Positions 25,454 to 34,758 are shown, numbered from the stretch's first letter. The stretch is 45,866 bases of DNA from an uncultured Bacteroidia bacterium (GCA_913009755.1 CAJVWU010000027.1:1-45866); one strand, 5' to 3'. Notes: generated from the letters alone by a model not told the origin. Made by a program: numbers and translations.

Positions 25454-26411
25454 AAGCAGTTCAAAGGTTTTATGGATTGTCCTGATCGTTTTGGTCGCCT
25501 TATTCTTTATTTTAAGGTACACCGACCGCAGTGAGCGCACAATACGTAAAGAACTGGTAAGCGTTGATACTGCGCAAATTGATAATATCACCATAAAATC
25601 GCCGAAAAACAACGGCACTATTCAGATCAGAAAGAAAAATGACAACTGGCAGGTGAAAGAAGGTGATCGTTATTACAATGCGGATAACCGGAAAGTCAGG
25701 GGGATACTGAGCCAAATATCGGAACTGAAACCGCAAAGTGTTGTGGCCAAATCGTCCCGCCAATGGGATAAATACCAGGTTACCGATTCGCTGGGCACCC
25801 GGATTCAATTCAAAAAAGGGGAGGAAACAAAGGCGGATTTAATTTTGGGGAGAATCAATTTTAAAGTCCCCAAAACGCAAAGCCAAAATCCTTATATGCG
25901 GCAGCAACAGGAAATCCTGATGTATGCCCGACCTTATCATGATAAAAGTGTGTATGTTACGGATGGGATGGTGAAACTGGGCCTGGGAAATAAACCTGAC
26001 GATTTCAGGGAAAAACTGTTATGCCGCTTAAAACCGGATCAAATCAATGCCGTGACTTTTGTATATACCGGAGGGTCGTCCTTTACCCTAAAAAAGGAAG
26101 ACAACAAATGGCTGCTCGATGGCCAACCGGTTGATTCGGCAACAGCAGCAAAATACATTCACAATTTCTCTTATGCCAACGGTTCAAAGTTTATCAATAA
26201 TTTTGATCCCGGAAACCATAGCGTAACCGGAAAGATCACTGTTGAACAGAACGGCAAAGAACCGGTTGTTTTAACAAGCTACCGGATAGATTCTACAAAA
26301 ACGGTTGTTCATTCGTCGTTGAATAAGGAAAGTTATTTTGATGGCCATCCGGGAAAATTGTTTGAAAAATTCTTTGTCAGAAAAAATACTTTTGAAAAAG
26401 GGGGATCGTAG
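25443..26411 (+). CDS. DUF4340-domain membrane-anchored protein
   Basis: A 322-residue protein with an N-terminal helix (about 8-25, VLWIVLIVLVALFFILR) and a periplasmic DUF4340-like region containing repeated KKxxxxWxV motifs (KKNDNWQVKEG, KKEDNKWLLDG). The ATG at 25443 overlaps gldG by 11 bp and follows GGAGGAAGG, so it is translationally coupled; a longer in-frame reading from 25371 would lie inside gldG and is not chosen. DUF4340 genes regularly follow gldG-like genes, so the protein is probably an accessory of the transporter. Confidence 0.85.
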   Translation: MLNKSSSKVLWIVLIVLVALFFILRYTDRSERTIRKELVSVDTAQIDNITIKSPKNNGTIQIRKKNDNWQVKEGDRYYNADNRKVRGILSQISELKPQSVVAKSSRQWDKYQVTDSLGTRIQFKKGEETKADLILGRINFKVPKTQSQNPYMRQQQEILMYARPYHDKSVYVTDGMVKLGLGNKPDDFREKLLCRLKPDQINAVTFVYTGGSSFTLKKEDNKWLLDGQPVDSATAAKYIHNFSYANGSKFINNFDPGNHSVTGKITVEQNGKEPVVLTSYRIDSTKTVVHSSLNKESYFDGHPGKLFEKFFVRKNTFEKGGS

Positions 26412-26810
26412 AAGATTTCCTGTTTCCAATCCATAAAAAAATTCTTTGTCATTTCGTATGCGAAGGCTTCCGGTAAGCCTAAATAACTATATGGCAAGTT
26501 GTTCCAACTAATAAAAAAACTAACTAACACGTTTAGCGCTGACGAAACCGGGTGGCTTGTGTGTAAGCTGAGGAAAGAGTCCTGAACAACCAATGGTAGA
26601 ATTTAAGGTTTACCATTTCATAAGTCCATGATTGTAACGGTATTCCAACACATAAGCCAACCTAATGATACCTCACAATTAAACGTGTGTTGTTTTTGAA
26701 CGGTTATATATATTTTTACACTTCCCTGAAACAGAGTGGCCTCTGAGACATTTCGGGCTTTGGATTTTGACATTATTTATCTCCATTTTGTGTTAGGGCA
26801 ATCAAGTCAA
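26412..26810. other. Non-coding gap, no recognised feature
   Basis: About 400 bases between the DUF4340 gene and the CDF exporter gene (which ends here). There is a short inverted repeat AGTTG-TTC-CAACT near 26493-26506 and a GAGGAAAGAG stretch at 26570 that superficially recalls RNase P RNA. No convincing protein frame, tRNA, terminator or known RNA was found. It may hold a decayed element. Confidence 0.5.
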
Positions 26811-27689
26811 TTAATCTTTATGCTTCACCCCCAACGGTTCGATGTGGATGGTTGACTCGATGTTTAACTGTTCACGAATGGCATTTTCTATCCTGGTTGC
26901 AATCTGATGGCCGGTATAAATATCCAGGTTTTCATCAAACTTAATGTGAAATGTAAGCTCAGTATGCGTCCCGTAATTATGGATATGAAAATGATGCGGA
27001 TGAAGGTCACGGGGCTCAACCTCCCGGATGATCCTGTTAATCTGATCCAGGAGATCTGCTGACGGTTCTTCGCCAAGCAGTTTATTAATGGCTTGTTTTA
27101 CAATTTCGAAAGCAGCATAAAATATCATCACCGAAATGATGATGCCCAGCACACTGTCAATCCACCAGAAATAATTTCGTAAGAGGATGCCGGCAAGAAC
27201 AACGACCGATGACAGTGAGTCGGTACGATGATGCCACCCGTCGGCTTTTACCGTCAGGTTTTTTGCTATCCTGCCAATGTAAAAGGCATACTGAGCCATG
27301 GCTTCTTTCACAACAATGGAAACAACAGTTACCACGATGGCCACCGTTCCGAAATGTGCCGATTCCCCGGCATTGAACTTTTCGATGGATTCTTTCAAAA
27401 ATTCATAAGCAATGATTCCCAAAAAGAAACCGATAAAAATGGAAGTGATCTGTTCCCACCGGCCGTGCCCGAACGGATGTTCCTTGTCCGGTTTTTTGGA
27501 TGACAGTTTGGTGCCTGCAATCACAAAAGCCGAGCTGAGGGAATCGGAAAGCGTATGCCAGGCATCGGCAATCAGGGCAACCGATCCCGATACAATTCCC
27601 GCCCAATATTTCAGGCCGAACAAAAGAATGTTGGCAATGATGGAGATCACTCCTTCGGTATAACTTAATCTGTTGCGTCTGGAAGACAT
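26811..27689 (-). CDS. Cation diffusion facilitator (zinc/iron/manganese exporter)
   Basis: A 292-residue inner-membrane proton/metal antiporter of the CDF family. Six hydrophobic helices span about 10-200. The metal-site motifs are DAWHTLSD in helix two (D42, H45, D49) and DGWHHRTDS in helix five (H153, D157), and the C-terminal cytosolic domain has HHFHIHNYG. The helix-five HxxxD is more Zn/Cd- or Fe-like than Mn-like, but selectivity is not secure. It is a single gene next to the secreted-protein cluster, with no evident link to it. Confidence 0.93.
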   Translation of the reverse strand: MSSRRNRLSYTEGVISIIANILLFGLKYWAGIVSGSVALIADAWHTLSDSLSSAFVIAGTKLSSKKPDKEHPFGHGRWEQITSIFIGFFLGIIAYEFLKESIEKFNAGESAHFGTVAIVVTVVSIVVKEAMAQYAFYIGRIAKNLTVKADGWHHRTDSLSSVVVLAGILLRNYFWWIDSVLGIIISVMIFYAAFEIVKQAINKLLGEEPSADLLDQINRIIREVEPRDLHPHHFHIHNYGTHTELTFHIKFDENLDIYTGHQIATRIENAIREQLNIESTIHIEPLGVKHKD

Positions 27690-27748
27690 GGTGTGGCAAA
27701 AGTAATTAAGTTTTTGTTGAATTTTTTACAATGGCTGCCCGCTCTGCT

Positions 27749-30412
27749 CTAATAATACTCCACAGTTATTCCCGGATGCTGCTGCTTAAATTCTTCTATT
27801 TTGGAACTCTTGATTCCGGTGCGGTAACATTTCAGGTCTTTCAGGTTGAAAAGGTTTTCAACCCCTTTAAGGCTTTTTACCTGCGTATTGTTGATCACCA
27901 GCATCTCCAGGTTAACCAGTTTTCCGATGCCTTTCAGCTTCCTGATTTTTGTTCCGGCAATGTTCAGTGCTTGTAATTGTGTAAGCTGGCTGATGTTCTC
28001 CAGGTCTTCAACCGGGGTGTTTTCAATGTTCAGCTTTTTAAGATTTTTCATTTTTACAATCTCCGGAAATTCAACAATCGGGTTGTTGGGCACGTTCAGT
28101 TCGACGAGGTCCGGCAACCCTGTAACAGGCCCGACGTGGTTTATCCCCGTATTGCTCACGGTCAGTGTTTTTAGTTCCATAAAAATCTTCAACGGTCCCA
28201 GTTCCCTGATGGCATGGTTATCCGTAATGGTGATCTTATGAAGATTAACAAGTTTTTGCAGATTTTCAGGATTATAATCCCCTTCAAATTTCATCTGTTT
28301 GCTCAACTCATCCTGCCAGTCGGTGTCCAGTCCGTTCCACCATTGTTTTAAAAAATCACTTTGCCACACCACGAGGCATGAGGGCAGGGCTTTCCTAAAC
28401 TGAAGCACATTTTCCTGTTCCACTTTGGCACGGTCGCAATAAATGGTTTGAAGGCCCGGATTATTTACCAGGGGGAGCAGGTCACTCACCTGTGTTTCTT
28501 TGCAATTTACAAGTTTCAGATTGCTCAACTTATGTAAAGGTTCAAGGGTTTGCACCGGGGTTTTACTGATATCTAATTCCTGCAGATTGTTCAGCTCGGC
28601 AAGGGGGCTCAAATCCGTGACATTTGTCCCTTTCAGGTTTACCTTTTCCAGCCGGTGCAACATGCTGAGCGGGCTGACATCATCAATATCCTTTTCATAC
28701 GAAAGGTTAACCTCCGTGATGTTGATGATCCGGTGCAATTCTTCGGTGGTGATGGTGTCGCCTGTTTTCAGCCGTTCCTTAATAAGATTTTTGTAAACGA
28801 AAGGAAGCGCTTCCCACCATTGCTCCAGTTTTCGGGTATTGTAAACAACAAGGGTTTGCGGATTTTTTTCCATGAACCGGTTGGCTTTTTGCTCGTCAAT
28901 TCCGGAATTGTCGCAATAAATAAACTTCAATGATGTCAATCCCGAAAGCGGGGTGATGTCGTTGATCTTGCTGTTGTTGGCCTGGAGAATATGCAGGTGT
29001 CCCAGGCTGTCAAGCGGACTGAGATCAGTGAGGATAGTGTTGTCAATATTCAGGTTGTGCAAGGTGGACACTTTGCCAACGGGGGTGAGGTCGCTGATGT
29101 TTGTTCCTGCAATATTAAGATCGGTGAGGGCGGAAAGACCGGCGATGGGCGACAAATCTGTAACCTGTGTATATGACAAATCAAGCCTGCTCAACTGCGA
29201 CAGCCCGGAAAGTGGTTCAATGTCGGAAACCGGGGTATGGCTCAAATCCAGGATATTCAGTTTTTTCAGGTTCTCAAGCATGCCCACATCTGATATTGCT
29301 GTGTTCGCACAGTTAATCTCCGTGAGGTTTGATGCATAGCGCAAAGGTTCCAGGGTGGCCACCTTCGATGAAGAACAGTTAATGACTTCAACTTTGTTCA
29401 GGTTTCTCAAAGGGGTCAGGTCGTCAATCAGTGTATTGGACAGATCAACTTCAACCAGATCGGTTAATTCGGATAACGGATCCAGGTTGCTGAACGATGA
29501 ATGCCCTGAAATGTTAATTTTTTTCATGGCTTTGAACCTTCCCAGTATTTGATAGAGCGTATCCACATTGACCGGAATTGTATCAGGGACCAAAAGATAA
29601 TGGATTGCAGAGTCCACAAGGATATGGCTCAGTGCCGCAATGGAATCGGAAACATCGTCAGGGTACAGGGTGTCGCCTTCATACACCAGCATGGTGTCAA
29701 TCCTGAGGTCCGGTTGCCATTGATCAATAATCAGTGCGCTATCGGTAAATGAGGTGATCTTTGCAAAAGGCAGCGTGTCGAGAACTTTAACCGTTGAATC
29801 GGCAAAAAAACCTTTCCAGCTTTCGGCCAGATGCTCCCACCAGTATTTCAACTCCTGGCGCCGGCTTGGTTTCGTGGTGTAAATACTGGCAATTTTCAAA
29901 TCGTTTTGAACAGGGTCGAGGTTGATCTCAACATACCGTGTCAGGTTGTTGTCCACCGTATCGTTGTTGATGGTAATGCCTTTCAGGTTACGGTTCATCG
30001 TCACTTTAAAAACGATTTCGCCGTTTTCACCTACCAACGGGGTAACATCATTTACCTGAAAGGTGAAAGTGACATTTTTAAAAAAGAAAACAATATCCTT
30101 CATGTAAGCCTGTACATCCTTCATGACAGGCACCTCACGGTTGGGGTCCAGGTCGTCCTCAATCTGTGTTTCATCGCTTTGAAAAACTTTGAGGTAACTG
30201 TTATTGATGATAATCTCTTTTTCGGCAGGCACCTGTGTGGAATCACCAAGAAAATTAAACGTCCCTTCCAGGTAATTTATCATTTCTTTACATTGGTTTG
30301 TATAGTTCTCTATCTCCTCAGGTGTAAGTTGTTTGGTTTCCCGGGCGAAAAGCGCCGGAACAAAAAATGTGGTGACAACCAATAAAATAAATGTTATTCT
30401 TCTGCGGAGCAT
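27749..30412 (-). CDS. Secreted leucine-rich-repeat protein with three LRR blocks
   Basis: An 887-residue exported protein. A signal peptide (about 1-23) is followed by an N-terminal domain (about 30-185) that resembles the 191-residue protein encoded at 32123, then 22-residue SDS22/internalin-type LRRs (repeats of the type LxxLxxLDLSxTxVSDIxPL). The LRRs fall into three blocks, about 290-505, 560-660 and 715-865. Each block ends in a similar cap: IYCDNSGIDEQ (498-508), IYCDRAKVEQE (657-667) and LKCYRTGIKSS (860-870), followed by FxxxxPxxxV; the first two caps are followed by QWWEAL/QWWNGL and a short helix. Its start overlaps the preceding gene by 19 bp. LRRs suggest protein binding outside the inner membrane; the partner is unknown. 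Confidence 0.85.
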   Translation of the reverse strand: MLRRRITFILLVVTTFFVPALFARETKQLTPEEIENYTNQCKEMINYLEGTFNFLGDSTQVPAEKEIIINNSYLKVFQSDETQIEDDLDPNREVPVMKDVQAYMKDIVFFFKNVTFTFQVNDVTPLVGENGEIVFKVTMNRNLKGITINNDTVDNNLTRYVEINLDPVQNDLKIASIYTTKPSRRQELKYWWEHLAESWKGFFADSTVKVLDTLPFAKITSFTDSALIIDQWQPDLRIDTMLVYEGDTLYPDDVSDSIAALSHILVDSAIHYLLVPDTIPVNVDTLYQILGRFKAMKKINISGHSSFSNLDPLSELTDLVEVDLSNTLIDDLTPLRNLNKVEVINCSSSKVATLEPLRYASNLTEINCANTAISDVGMLENLKKLNILDLSHTPVSDIEPLSGLSQLSRLDLSYTQVTDLSPIAGLSALTDLNIAGTNISDLTPVGKVSTLHNLNIDNTILTDLSPLDSLGHLHILQANNSKINDITPLSGLTSLKFIYCDNSGIDEQKANRFMEKNPQTLVVYNTRKLEQWWEALPFVYKNLIKERLKTGDTITTEELHRIINITEVNLSYEKDIDDVSPLSMLHRLEKVNLKGTNVTDLSPLAELNNLQELDISKTPVQTLEPLHKLSNLKLVNCKETQVSDLLPLVNNPGLQTIYCDRAKVEQENVLQFRKALPSCLVVWQSDFLKQWWNGLDTDWQDELSKQMKFEGDYNPENLQKLVNLHKITITDNHAIRELGPLKIFMELKTLTVSNTGINHVGPVTGLPDLVELNVPNNPIVEFPEIVKMKNLKKLNIENTPVEDLENISQLTQLQALNIAGTKIRKLKGIGKLVNLEMLVINNTQVKSLKGVENLFNLKDLKCYRTGIKSSKIEEFKQQHPGITVEYY

Positions 30413-31251
30413 ATTGTGTATGTTTTGATCAGGTTCTTCTTTTCCTTTTCGCTAAGGTACTGCAAATTGGAGATCAGCCAGCCCGAGTTGGTGTCGTTGC
30501 GGTTAAAATAAGAGATTTCAAAATACCAGTGGGGCACCTGGAAGAAATGAAACTTCACATCATTGATCTGTTTAAATTTAAGGGCCCCTGTTTTCATCTG
30601 GTAAAAGAAAAGGGTCAGGAAGTCGGGCCGGTAATTATCCGAGGCATAATACTGGATGCGGTCGGGCCGGTCAAGGGCTTTGTGCAGGTTCATGAAATCC
30701 AGTTCATGGCTCTGCGGGTGCAGGAAATATTTTGCATGTTCTGCAGAATCAACGGGCGGGAAAAGTTGTGGAAAATAACTGTACCACACGTTGCTTATCA
30801 CCCATTTCGACCCGAGGTTTTCCTTTTCCAGCGTCAGGTACAGAATGATGTTCACCTCGGCACCATTGGCAGTAAAAGTAGTTGACACTTCGGCAAACCA
30901 GTTTTTATCGAGGAAGTTGAGGTAAACGGCACTGTCCTTATTGGTCACGTCTTCAATAAAAAACTTTTTTAGCTTGCCCGATGTCCGCGGATTGTATTTG
31001 TCAAACATCCCCGGCAGCAGTTTTGCACGCAGTTTGTTGTTCCTGTAACGTGTATCGGTGGTTGGAAGTGTTTTGCCGTATTGGTCTTCTTCCATGTTAA
31101 AACGACTGATAAACTGCCCCACCTGCTTGTTCATGGTGTAAAGCACGGTTTCGTCATCGGTAAAATTATTGAAGGACCCCGATTGTGCCACAAGGTTCAT
31201 TTCCAGCATAATAAACAACAAAACGGGTATGAAATATTGTAGTTTTTTCAT
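30394..31251 (-). CDS. Secreted protein of unknown function, NTF2-like layout
   Basis: A 285-residue protein with a clear signal peptide (MKKLQYFIPVLLFIMLEMN, cleaved near LVAQ). The ATG at 31251 is chosen over a TTG seven codons upstream because it directly precedes the signal sequence. Strand-rich segments such as AEVSTTFTANGAEVNIILYL followed by KWVISNVWYSYF recall NTF2-like or SnoaL-like folds. It overlaps the LRR gene by 19 bp, so the two proteins are probably made together. I do not recognise the family. Confidence 0.75.
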   Translation of the reverse strand: MKKLQYFIPVLLFIMLEMNLVAQSGSFNNFTDDETVLYTMNKQVGQFISRFNMEEDQYGKTLPTTDTRYRNNKLRAKLLPGMFDKYNPRTSGKLKKFFIEDVTNKDSAVYLNFLDKNWFAEVSTTFTANGAEVNIILYLTLEKENLGSKWVISNVWYSYFPQLFPPVDSAEHAKYFLHPQSHELDFMNLHKALDRPDRIQYYASDNYRPDFLTLFFYQMKTGALKFKQINDVKFHFFQVPHWYFEISYFNRNDTNSGWLISNLQYLSEKEKKNLIKTYTICSAEE

Positions 31252-31321
31252 TCTTGATTTTAAGATTGACAAAATTAGTTTATTCCTGAAAACGAAATTG
31301 TAAAAGAATAAGTATGGCTAT

Positions 31322-31371
31322 TTTGGAAATACCATTATTAATGTGTATATTTGCATAAATATATGTGTATA
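31322..31371 (+). promoter_or_regulatory. vapBC promoter and repeat operator
   Basis: TTTG (31322-31325) and TATATTTG (31346-31353), spaced by 20 bp, form an exact Bacteroidota promoter. Two ATGTGTATA direct repeats (31341-31349 and 31363-31371), 22 bp apart, flank or overlap the -7 box and are the likely VapB/VapBC autoregulatory sites. Confidence 0.75.
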
Positions 31372-31387
31372 ACAAAGGCTTTAAAAA

Positions 31388-31582
31388 ATGAGGACTAACA
31401 TTGTAATTGATGACGAATTAATGAAACAGGCCATCGCTTTGAGTAAAAACAAAACAAAAAAAGGGGTTGTTGAAGAGGCGCTTCAATTGTTGGTGAGTTT
31501 TAAAAAACAACTTAAAATCAGGAAACTGCGTGGAAAATTAACATGGGAGGGAAACCTGAATCAAATGCGCCTTGACACATGA
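31388..31582 (+). CDS. vapB: VapB-family antitoxin
   Basis: A 64-residue DNA-binding antitoxin (VapB/DUF2191 type): an N-terminal ribbon MRTNIVIDDELMKQAI followed by a helix and a C-terminal toxin-wrapping tail (LRGKLTWEGNLNQMR). It overlaps vapC by 4 bp and would repress its own promoter while blocking VapC. Confidence 0.9.
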   Translation: MRTNIVIDDELMKQAIALSKNKTKKGVVEEALQLLVSFKKQLKIRKLRGKLTWEGNLNQMRLDT

Positions 31583-31965
31583 TACTTGTTGATACCTCGG
31601 TATGGATTAATTATTTCAACGGGCAGAAAAACAAGCATACGGATAAACTGGACGATCTGCTATCATCTGAACCGGTGGTAATTGGTGATATTATTCTTGC
31701 AGAGATTTTACAAGGTTTTCGAAAAGATACTGATTACCATAAAGCGAAAGAATATCTTGATTCCCTGGTATGTTTTTCTATGTCAAATAAAAATATCGCT
31801 ATTAAAAGCGCTGAAAATTTTCGATACCTGAGAAAAAAAGGATTCACCGTCCGAAAGACAACTGATATGTTCATTGGAACATTTTGTATTGAACACAATA
31901 TCCCGCTTCTTCACAATAACAAAGATTTCCTGCCTTTACAGGAGTTGGGTTTGCTGGTAGTTTAA
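31579..31965 (+). CDS. vapC: VapC PIN-domain ribonuclease toxin
   Basis: A 128-residue PIN nuclease. The conserved acidic residues are all present: D5 (VDTSVWI), E42 (LAEILQGF), D96 (TTDMFIG) and D116 (NNKDF), so it should be an active Mg-dependent RNase; VapCs typically cut tRNA or rRNA. It is coupled to vapB by a 4-bp overlap. The pair is on the plus strand between two minus-strand secreted-protein genes. Confidence 0.92.
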   Translation: MILVDTSVWINYFNGQKNKHTDKLDDLLSSEPVVIGDIILAEILQGFRKDTDYHKAKEYLDSLVCFSMSNKNIAIKSAENFRYLRKKGFTVRKTTDMFIGTFCIEHNIPLLHNNKDFLPLQELGLLVV

Positions 31966-32122
31966 AATCGCACAGGCATCTATACTTTGCAATTGTTATG
32001 TCGGGTGATCAGACTTTGTAATAAGACAATCAGGGGAAAAGAATCAATAATTATTTCGTCAGTTTATAATTTTGAAATAATCCTTTCCCCTGTCCGCTTG
32101 GAGAGTGGCCGGGGGTTAAATC

Positions 32123-32698
32123 TTACATCGTTGTTTCCTTCACCCTGATATCGCCCAGCATCACATCCCAGAAACCAATCAGCCGGCCACCGATCTGGGT
32201 TTGCTTGCGTTTAACATAAACGGTGATGTCTTTTTTGGTCGTATCCTGGTAAACCAGCCGGCCTTCTTTATCGTAGCCTTTGAACTTCTGGAAAATGGTG
32301 ATCACCCCCACATAAGTTCCATCGGGCTGCTTTTGCAGGTTGCTGACATATTCAATGTTATACCATGAAATTTCAACCTTGCTGTAATTAAGGCGCATCA
32401 GCCGTTCAAAATATTTGCGAACACTGTAATAGTTGATCTCTTTTCGTGTTAATGACGAAACACCGATCTCACTTCCCTGCATAAACAATTCCTCTGCACG
32501 GTCAATCACCCGGTTGGCCTCACTCCACGGGGTTGATTTGTCGCCGATCAGGGTGATGTATTTGCTCAGATCGCGTATCTTTTCAAGCGCCAGGCTGTCA
32601 ACGGCCTGCTTGCGTTCGGGGCTCAGGTTGTCTTGTGCTGTAACGGTAAGGCTGCCGAAACCAAAAATTATTATGAATAAAAAAATCAGGTTTTTCAT
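32123..32698 (-). CDS. Secreted protein resembling the LRR protein's N-domain
   Basis: A 191-residue exported protein with a signal peptide (about 1-21, ending LTVTAQ). The segment YSVRKYFERLMRLNYSKVEI then DGTYVGVITIFQKFKGYD and the final GFWDVMLGDIRVKE track the N-terminal domain of the LRR protein (VMKDVQAYMKDIVFFFKNVT, GEIVFKVTMNRNLKGI, KIASIYTT). The similarity is by eye and suggests a common NTF2-like domain. It is 76 bp downstream of the lipoprotein gene in the same direction. Confidence 0.7.
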   Translation of the reverse strand: MKNLIFLFIIIFGFGSLTVTAQDNLSPERKQAVDSLALEKIRDLSKYITLIGDKSTPWSEANRVIDRAEELFMQGSEIGVSSLTRKEINYYSVRKYFERLMRLNYSKVEISWYNIEYVSNLQKQPDGTYVGVITIFQKFKGYDKEGRLVYQDTTKKDITVYVKRKQTQIGGRLIGFWDVMLGDIRVKETTM

Positions 32699-32774
32699 CG
32701 ATTTGTATTTTTATAATTAATCATTTTCCCTGCGTGAGCAGACAGGTTAACCCGTCTGTTAATGGATGTTATAT

Positions 32775-33440
32775 TTACCAAATTTTGAGAAATTCTATTT
32801 CCGTTATCTTACCCAGGCTGTTTTGTTTCATCGTTTCCACCTTGTATTTATACTTTTTGGTGTCTTTCAACAAGTTCAGGAACTGTTTTGCCGTGGTGGG
32901 CTTGTCGTAATCGTTTACTCCGTTTATCTGGCTGATGATGATCAGTACCGGCACATCGGGGCTTTCAAATTGTTGTAGTGCCAGGTCAATTTGCCGGTTG
33001 GCATCGTCAAAACCGGGGGCAGTGGCTATTGATTCAAACTGATTATCGAACACGGCATATTTTGACTGGTTCGCCCGTTTTTTCGCCTCCTCTTCCCTTT
33101 TCAGCCTTTCTTCTTCGGCTTTCCGGTCCAGTTCGGCCTGTTGCATATCAATTTCTTTTTCAGCCAGTGTGATCAGTTTTTGTACTTCCGGGTCATTAAA
33201 ATTTTCGGCTTTGATATTTTTAACCCTCTGGCGCTGTTGATCCACCGGCCATCCTGTGGTGCCGTTGATGATGGCATTCAGGTCTTTTTTGGCCTGGTCA
33301 ACTTTTTTAGCATAACCTGCCGCTGCCTGTTCGGCGGCTAACTTTTTTGTGCTCTTACAACTTGTGGCGCCTCCCAGCGCAATAATAACCACAAGCATGG
33401 CCATGAAAATCCGTGAAAGGTTTCTGGGTATCTGTTTCAT
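32775..33440 (-). CDS. Lipoprotein with coiled coil, first gene of the secreted cluster
   Basis: A 221-residue lipoprotein: lipobox at C28 (ALGGATSCKS), then a charged helical region (about 85-125, AELDRKAEEERLKREEEAKK) predicted to be coiled coil, then a globular C-terminal domain with VPVLIIISQINGVNDYDKPT. The domain is not recognised. It is the most upstream of the four minus-strand secreted proteins. Confidence 0.75.
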   Translation of the reverse strand: MKQIPRNLSRIFMAMLVVIIALGGATSCKSTKKLAAEQAAAGYAKKVDQAKKDLNAIINGTTGWPVDQQRQRVKNIKAENFNDPEVQKLITLAEKEIDMQQAELDRKAEEERLKREEEAKKRANQSKYAVFDNQFESIATAPGFDDANRQIDLALQQFESPDVPVLIIISQINGVNDYDKPTTAKQFLNLLKDTKKYKYKVETMKQNSLGKITEIEFLKIW

Positions 33441-33632
33441 TTTTGTTTGATTGTATTAATATTGAAGATTTTATCTCCGTAATAAGGATCGGTATTTTAT
33501 TAAGAATGCAAAACTATCTAAAAAATTGCAAACTCCTTTGAAAATATTCTCATTCATGGAAAACGGAAAAATTTACTGTGTGGTATTCCGGTTTGATGTA
33601 AATTCGGGCTTTTCTGAAGATTTTATCAAACC

Positions 33633-34640
33633 ATGGCCAAAAAACATTACACAATACCCGTTTTCATCCCCGAACTGGCCTGCCCGTTTCAGTGTGTGTT
33701 TTGCAACCAGCGCAAGATAACGGGCAGGCAATTCATCCCTGATGACAGTGAGATCATCCTAACCATTGACGAGCACCTGTTGTCGTTCAAAGAAAAGGAA
33801 AGGAATGTTGAGATCGGTTTTTTCGGCGGTAGTTTTACAGGAATACCTATTGAGCAGCAAGCACATTATCTGAAGCTGGTCAGACCTTATTTTAAAAAGC
33901 GGGAAATTACCGGTATTCGGCTTTCCACCCGCCCCGATTATATCAACCCCCGGGTTCTGGACTTGTTGAAACAATGGGATGTAGGCACCATCGAATTGGG
34001 CGCACAGTCGTTTGATGAAGATGTGTTGAAACAATCTTTTCGCGGTCATACAGCCAGGCAAACGGAGAAAGCGGCAAAAGCCATACTGGATTACGGTTTT
34101 GACCTGGGCCTCCAGATGATGATTGGCCTGCCGGGGGATACACTTGAAAAAACAATCAATACGGCAAAAAGGATTGTTGAACTCGGGGCATCCGACACAC
34201 GGATTTACCCAACGGTGGTCATAAAGGATACGGCGTTGTATCAATGGTATAAAAACGGGGAATATCAACCGCTAAGCCTGGAAGAAGCCGTTGATTGGGT
34301 TAAAAAAATTCTACCTGTTTTTGAAGAGGCAGGTATTAAAATCATTCGTGTGGGACTACATCCGTCTGAGGGGTTACTTTCGGGCGAAGAGTTGATTGCC
34401 GGTCCGTTTCATCCCTCCTTCCGCGAACTGGTGCTCACCGAAATATGGCGGGATTTACTAACAACAATCCCGGAAACAAAAAAACAGGATCATATCGAAA
34501 TCCGTGTTCCGCCCGGCCAGATAAATTATGCCATCGGCTACAACGGAAAAAACCGGAAGCGGCTGCTCGAAAAATTCAACTCCGTGAAATATGTGGGGGA
34601 TGATAAATTGAGGGGGAGGGAGTTTGAGGTGGGGTTGTAA
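33633..34640 (+). CDS. Radical SAM protein, Elp3-like branch
   Basis: A 335-residue radical SAM enzyme. The [4Fe-4S]-binding CxxxCxxC is at C17, C21 and C24 (ACPFQCVFC), followed by GFFGGSFTGI and the STRPDYI and ELGAQSFDEDVL segments that characterise the Elp3-like branch. Its end lacks an acetyltransferase domain, so it is not a full Elp3 tRNA modifier. The reaction is unknown. The ATG at 33633 precedes the conserved HYTIPVFIPELACP start. Confidence 0.85.
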   Translation: MAKKHYTIPVFIPELACPFQCVFCNQRKITGRQFIPDDSEIILTIDEHLLSFKEKERNVEIGFFGGSFTGIPIEQQAHYLKLVRPYFKKREITGIRLSTRPDYINPRVLDLLKQWDVGTIELGAQSFDEDVLKQSFRGHTARQTEKAAKAILDYGFDLGLQMMIGLPGDTLEKTINTAKRIVELGASDTRIYPTVVIKDTALYQWYKNGEYQPLSLEEAVDWVKKILPVFEEAGIKIIRVGLHPSEGLLSGEELIAGPFHPSFRELVLTEIWRDLLTTIPETKKQDHIEIRVPPGQINYAIGYNGKNRKRLLEKFNSVKYVGDDKLRGREFEVGL

Positions 34641-34685
34641 CGAATAAATCTTTCTCCGGTTCAACAGAAAAGGATTCTCTTAGTG

Positions 34686-34758
<73 letters not shown>

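Noticed and set aside
26560-26600. GAGGAAAGAG stretch resembling the conserved start of RNase P RNA
   Set aside because: The matching 3' conserved elements and stem pairings are absent and the core differs from the GAGGAAAGTCC consensus.
28000-30400. Long plus-strand frames opposite the LRR gene
   Set aside because: They are antisense to a clear, repeat-containing secreted protein, lack promoters and have low-complexity Ser/Arg-rich composition.
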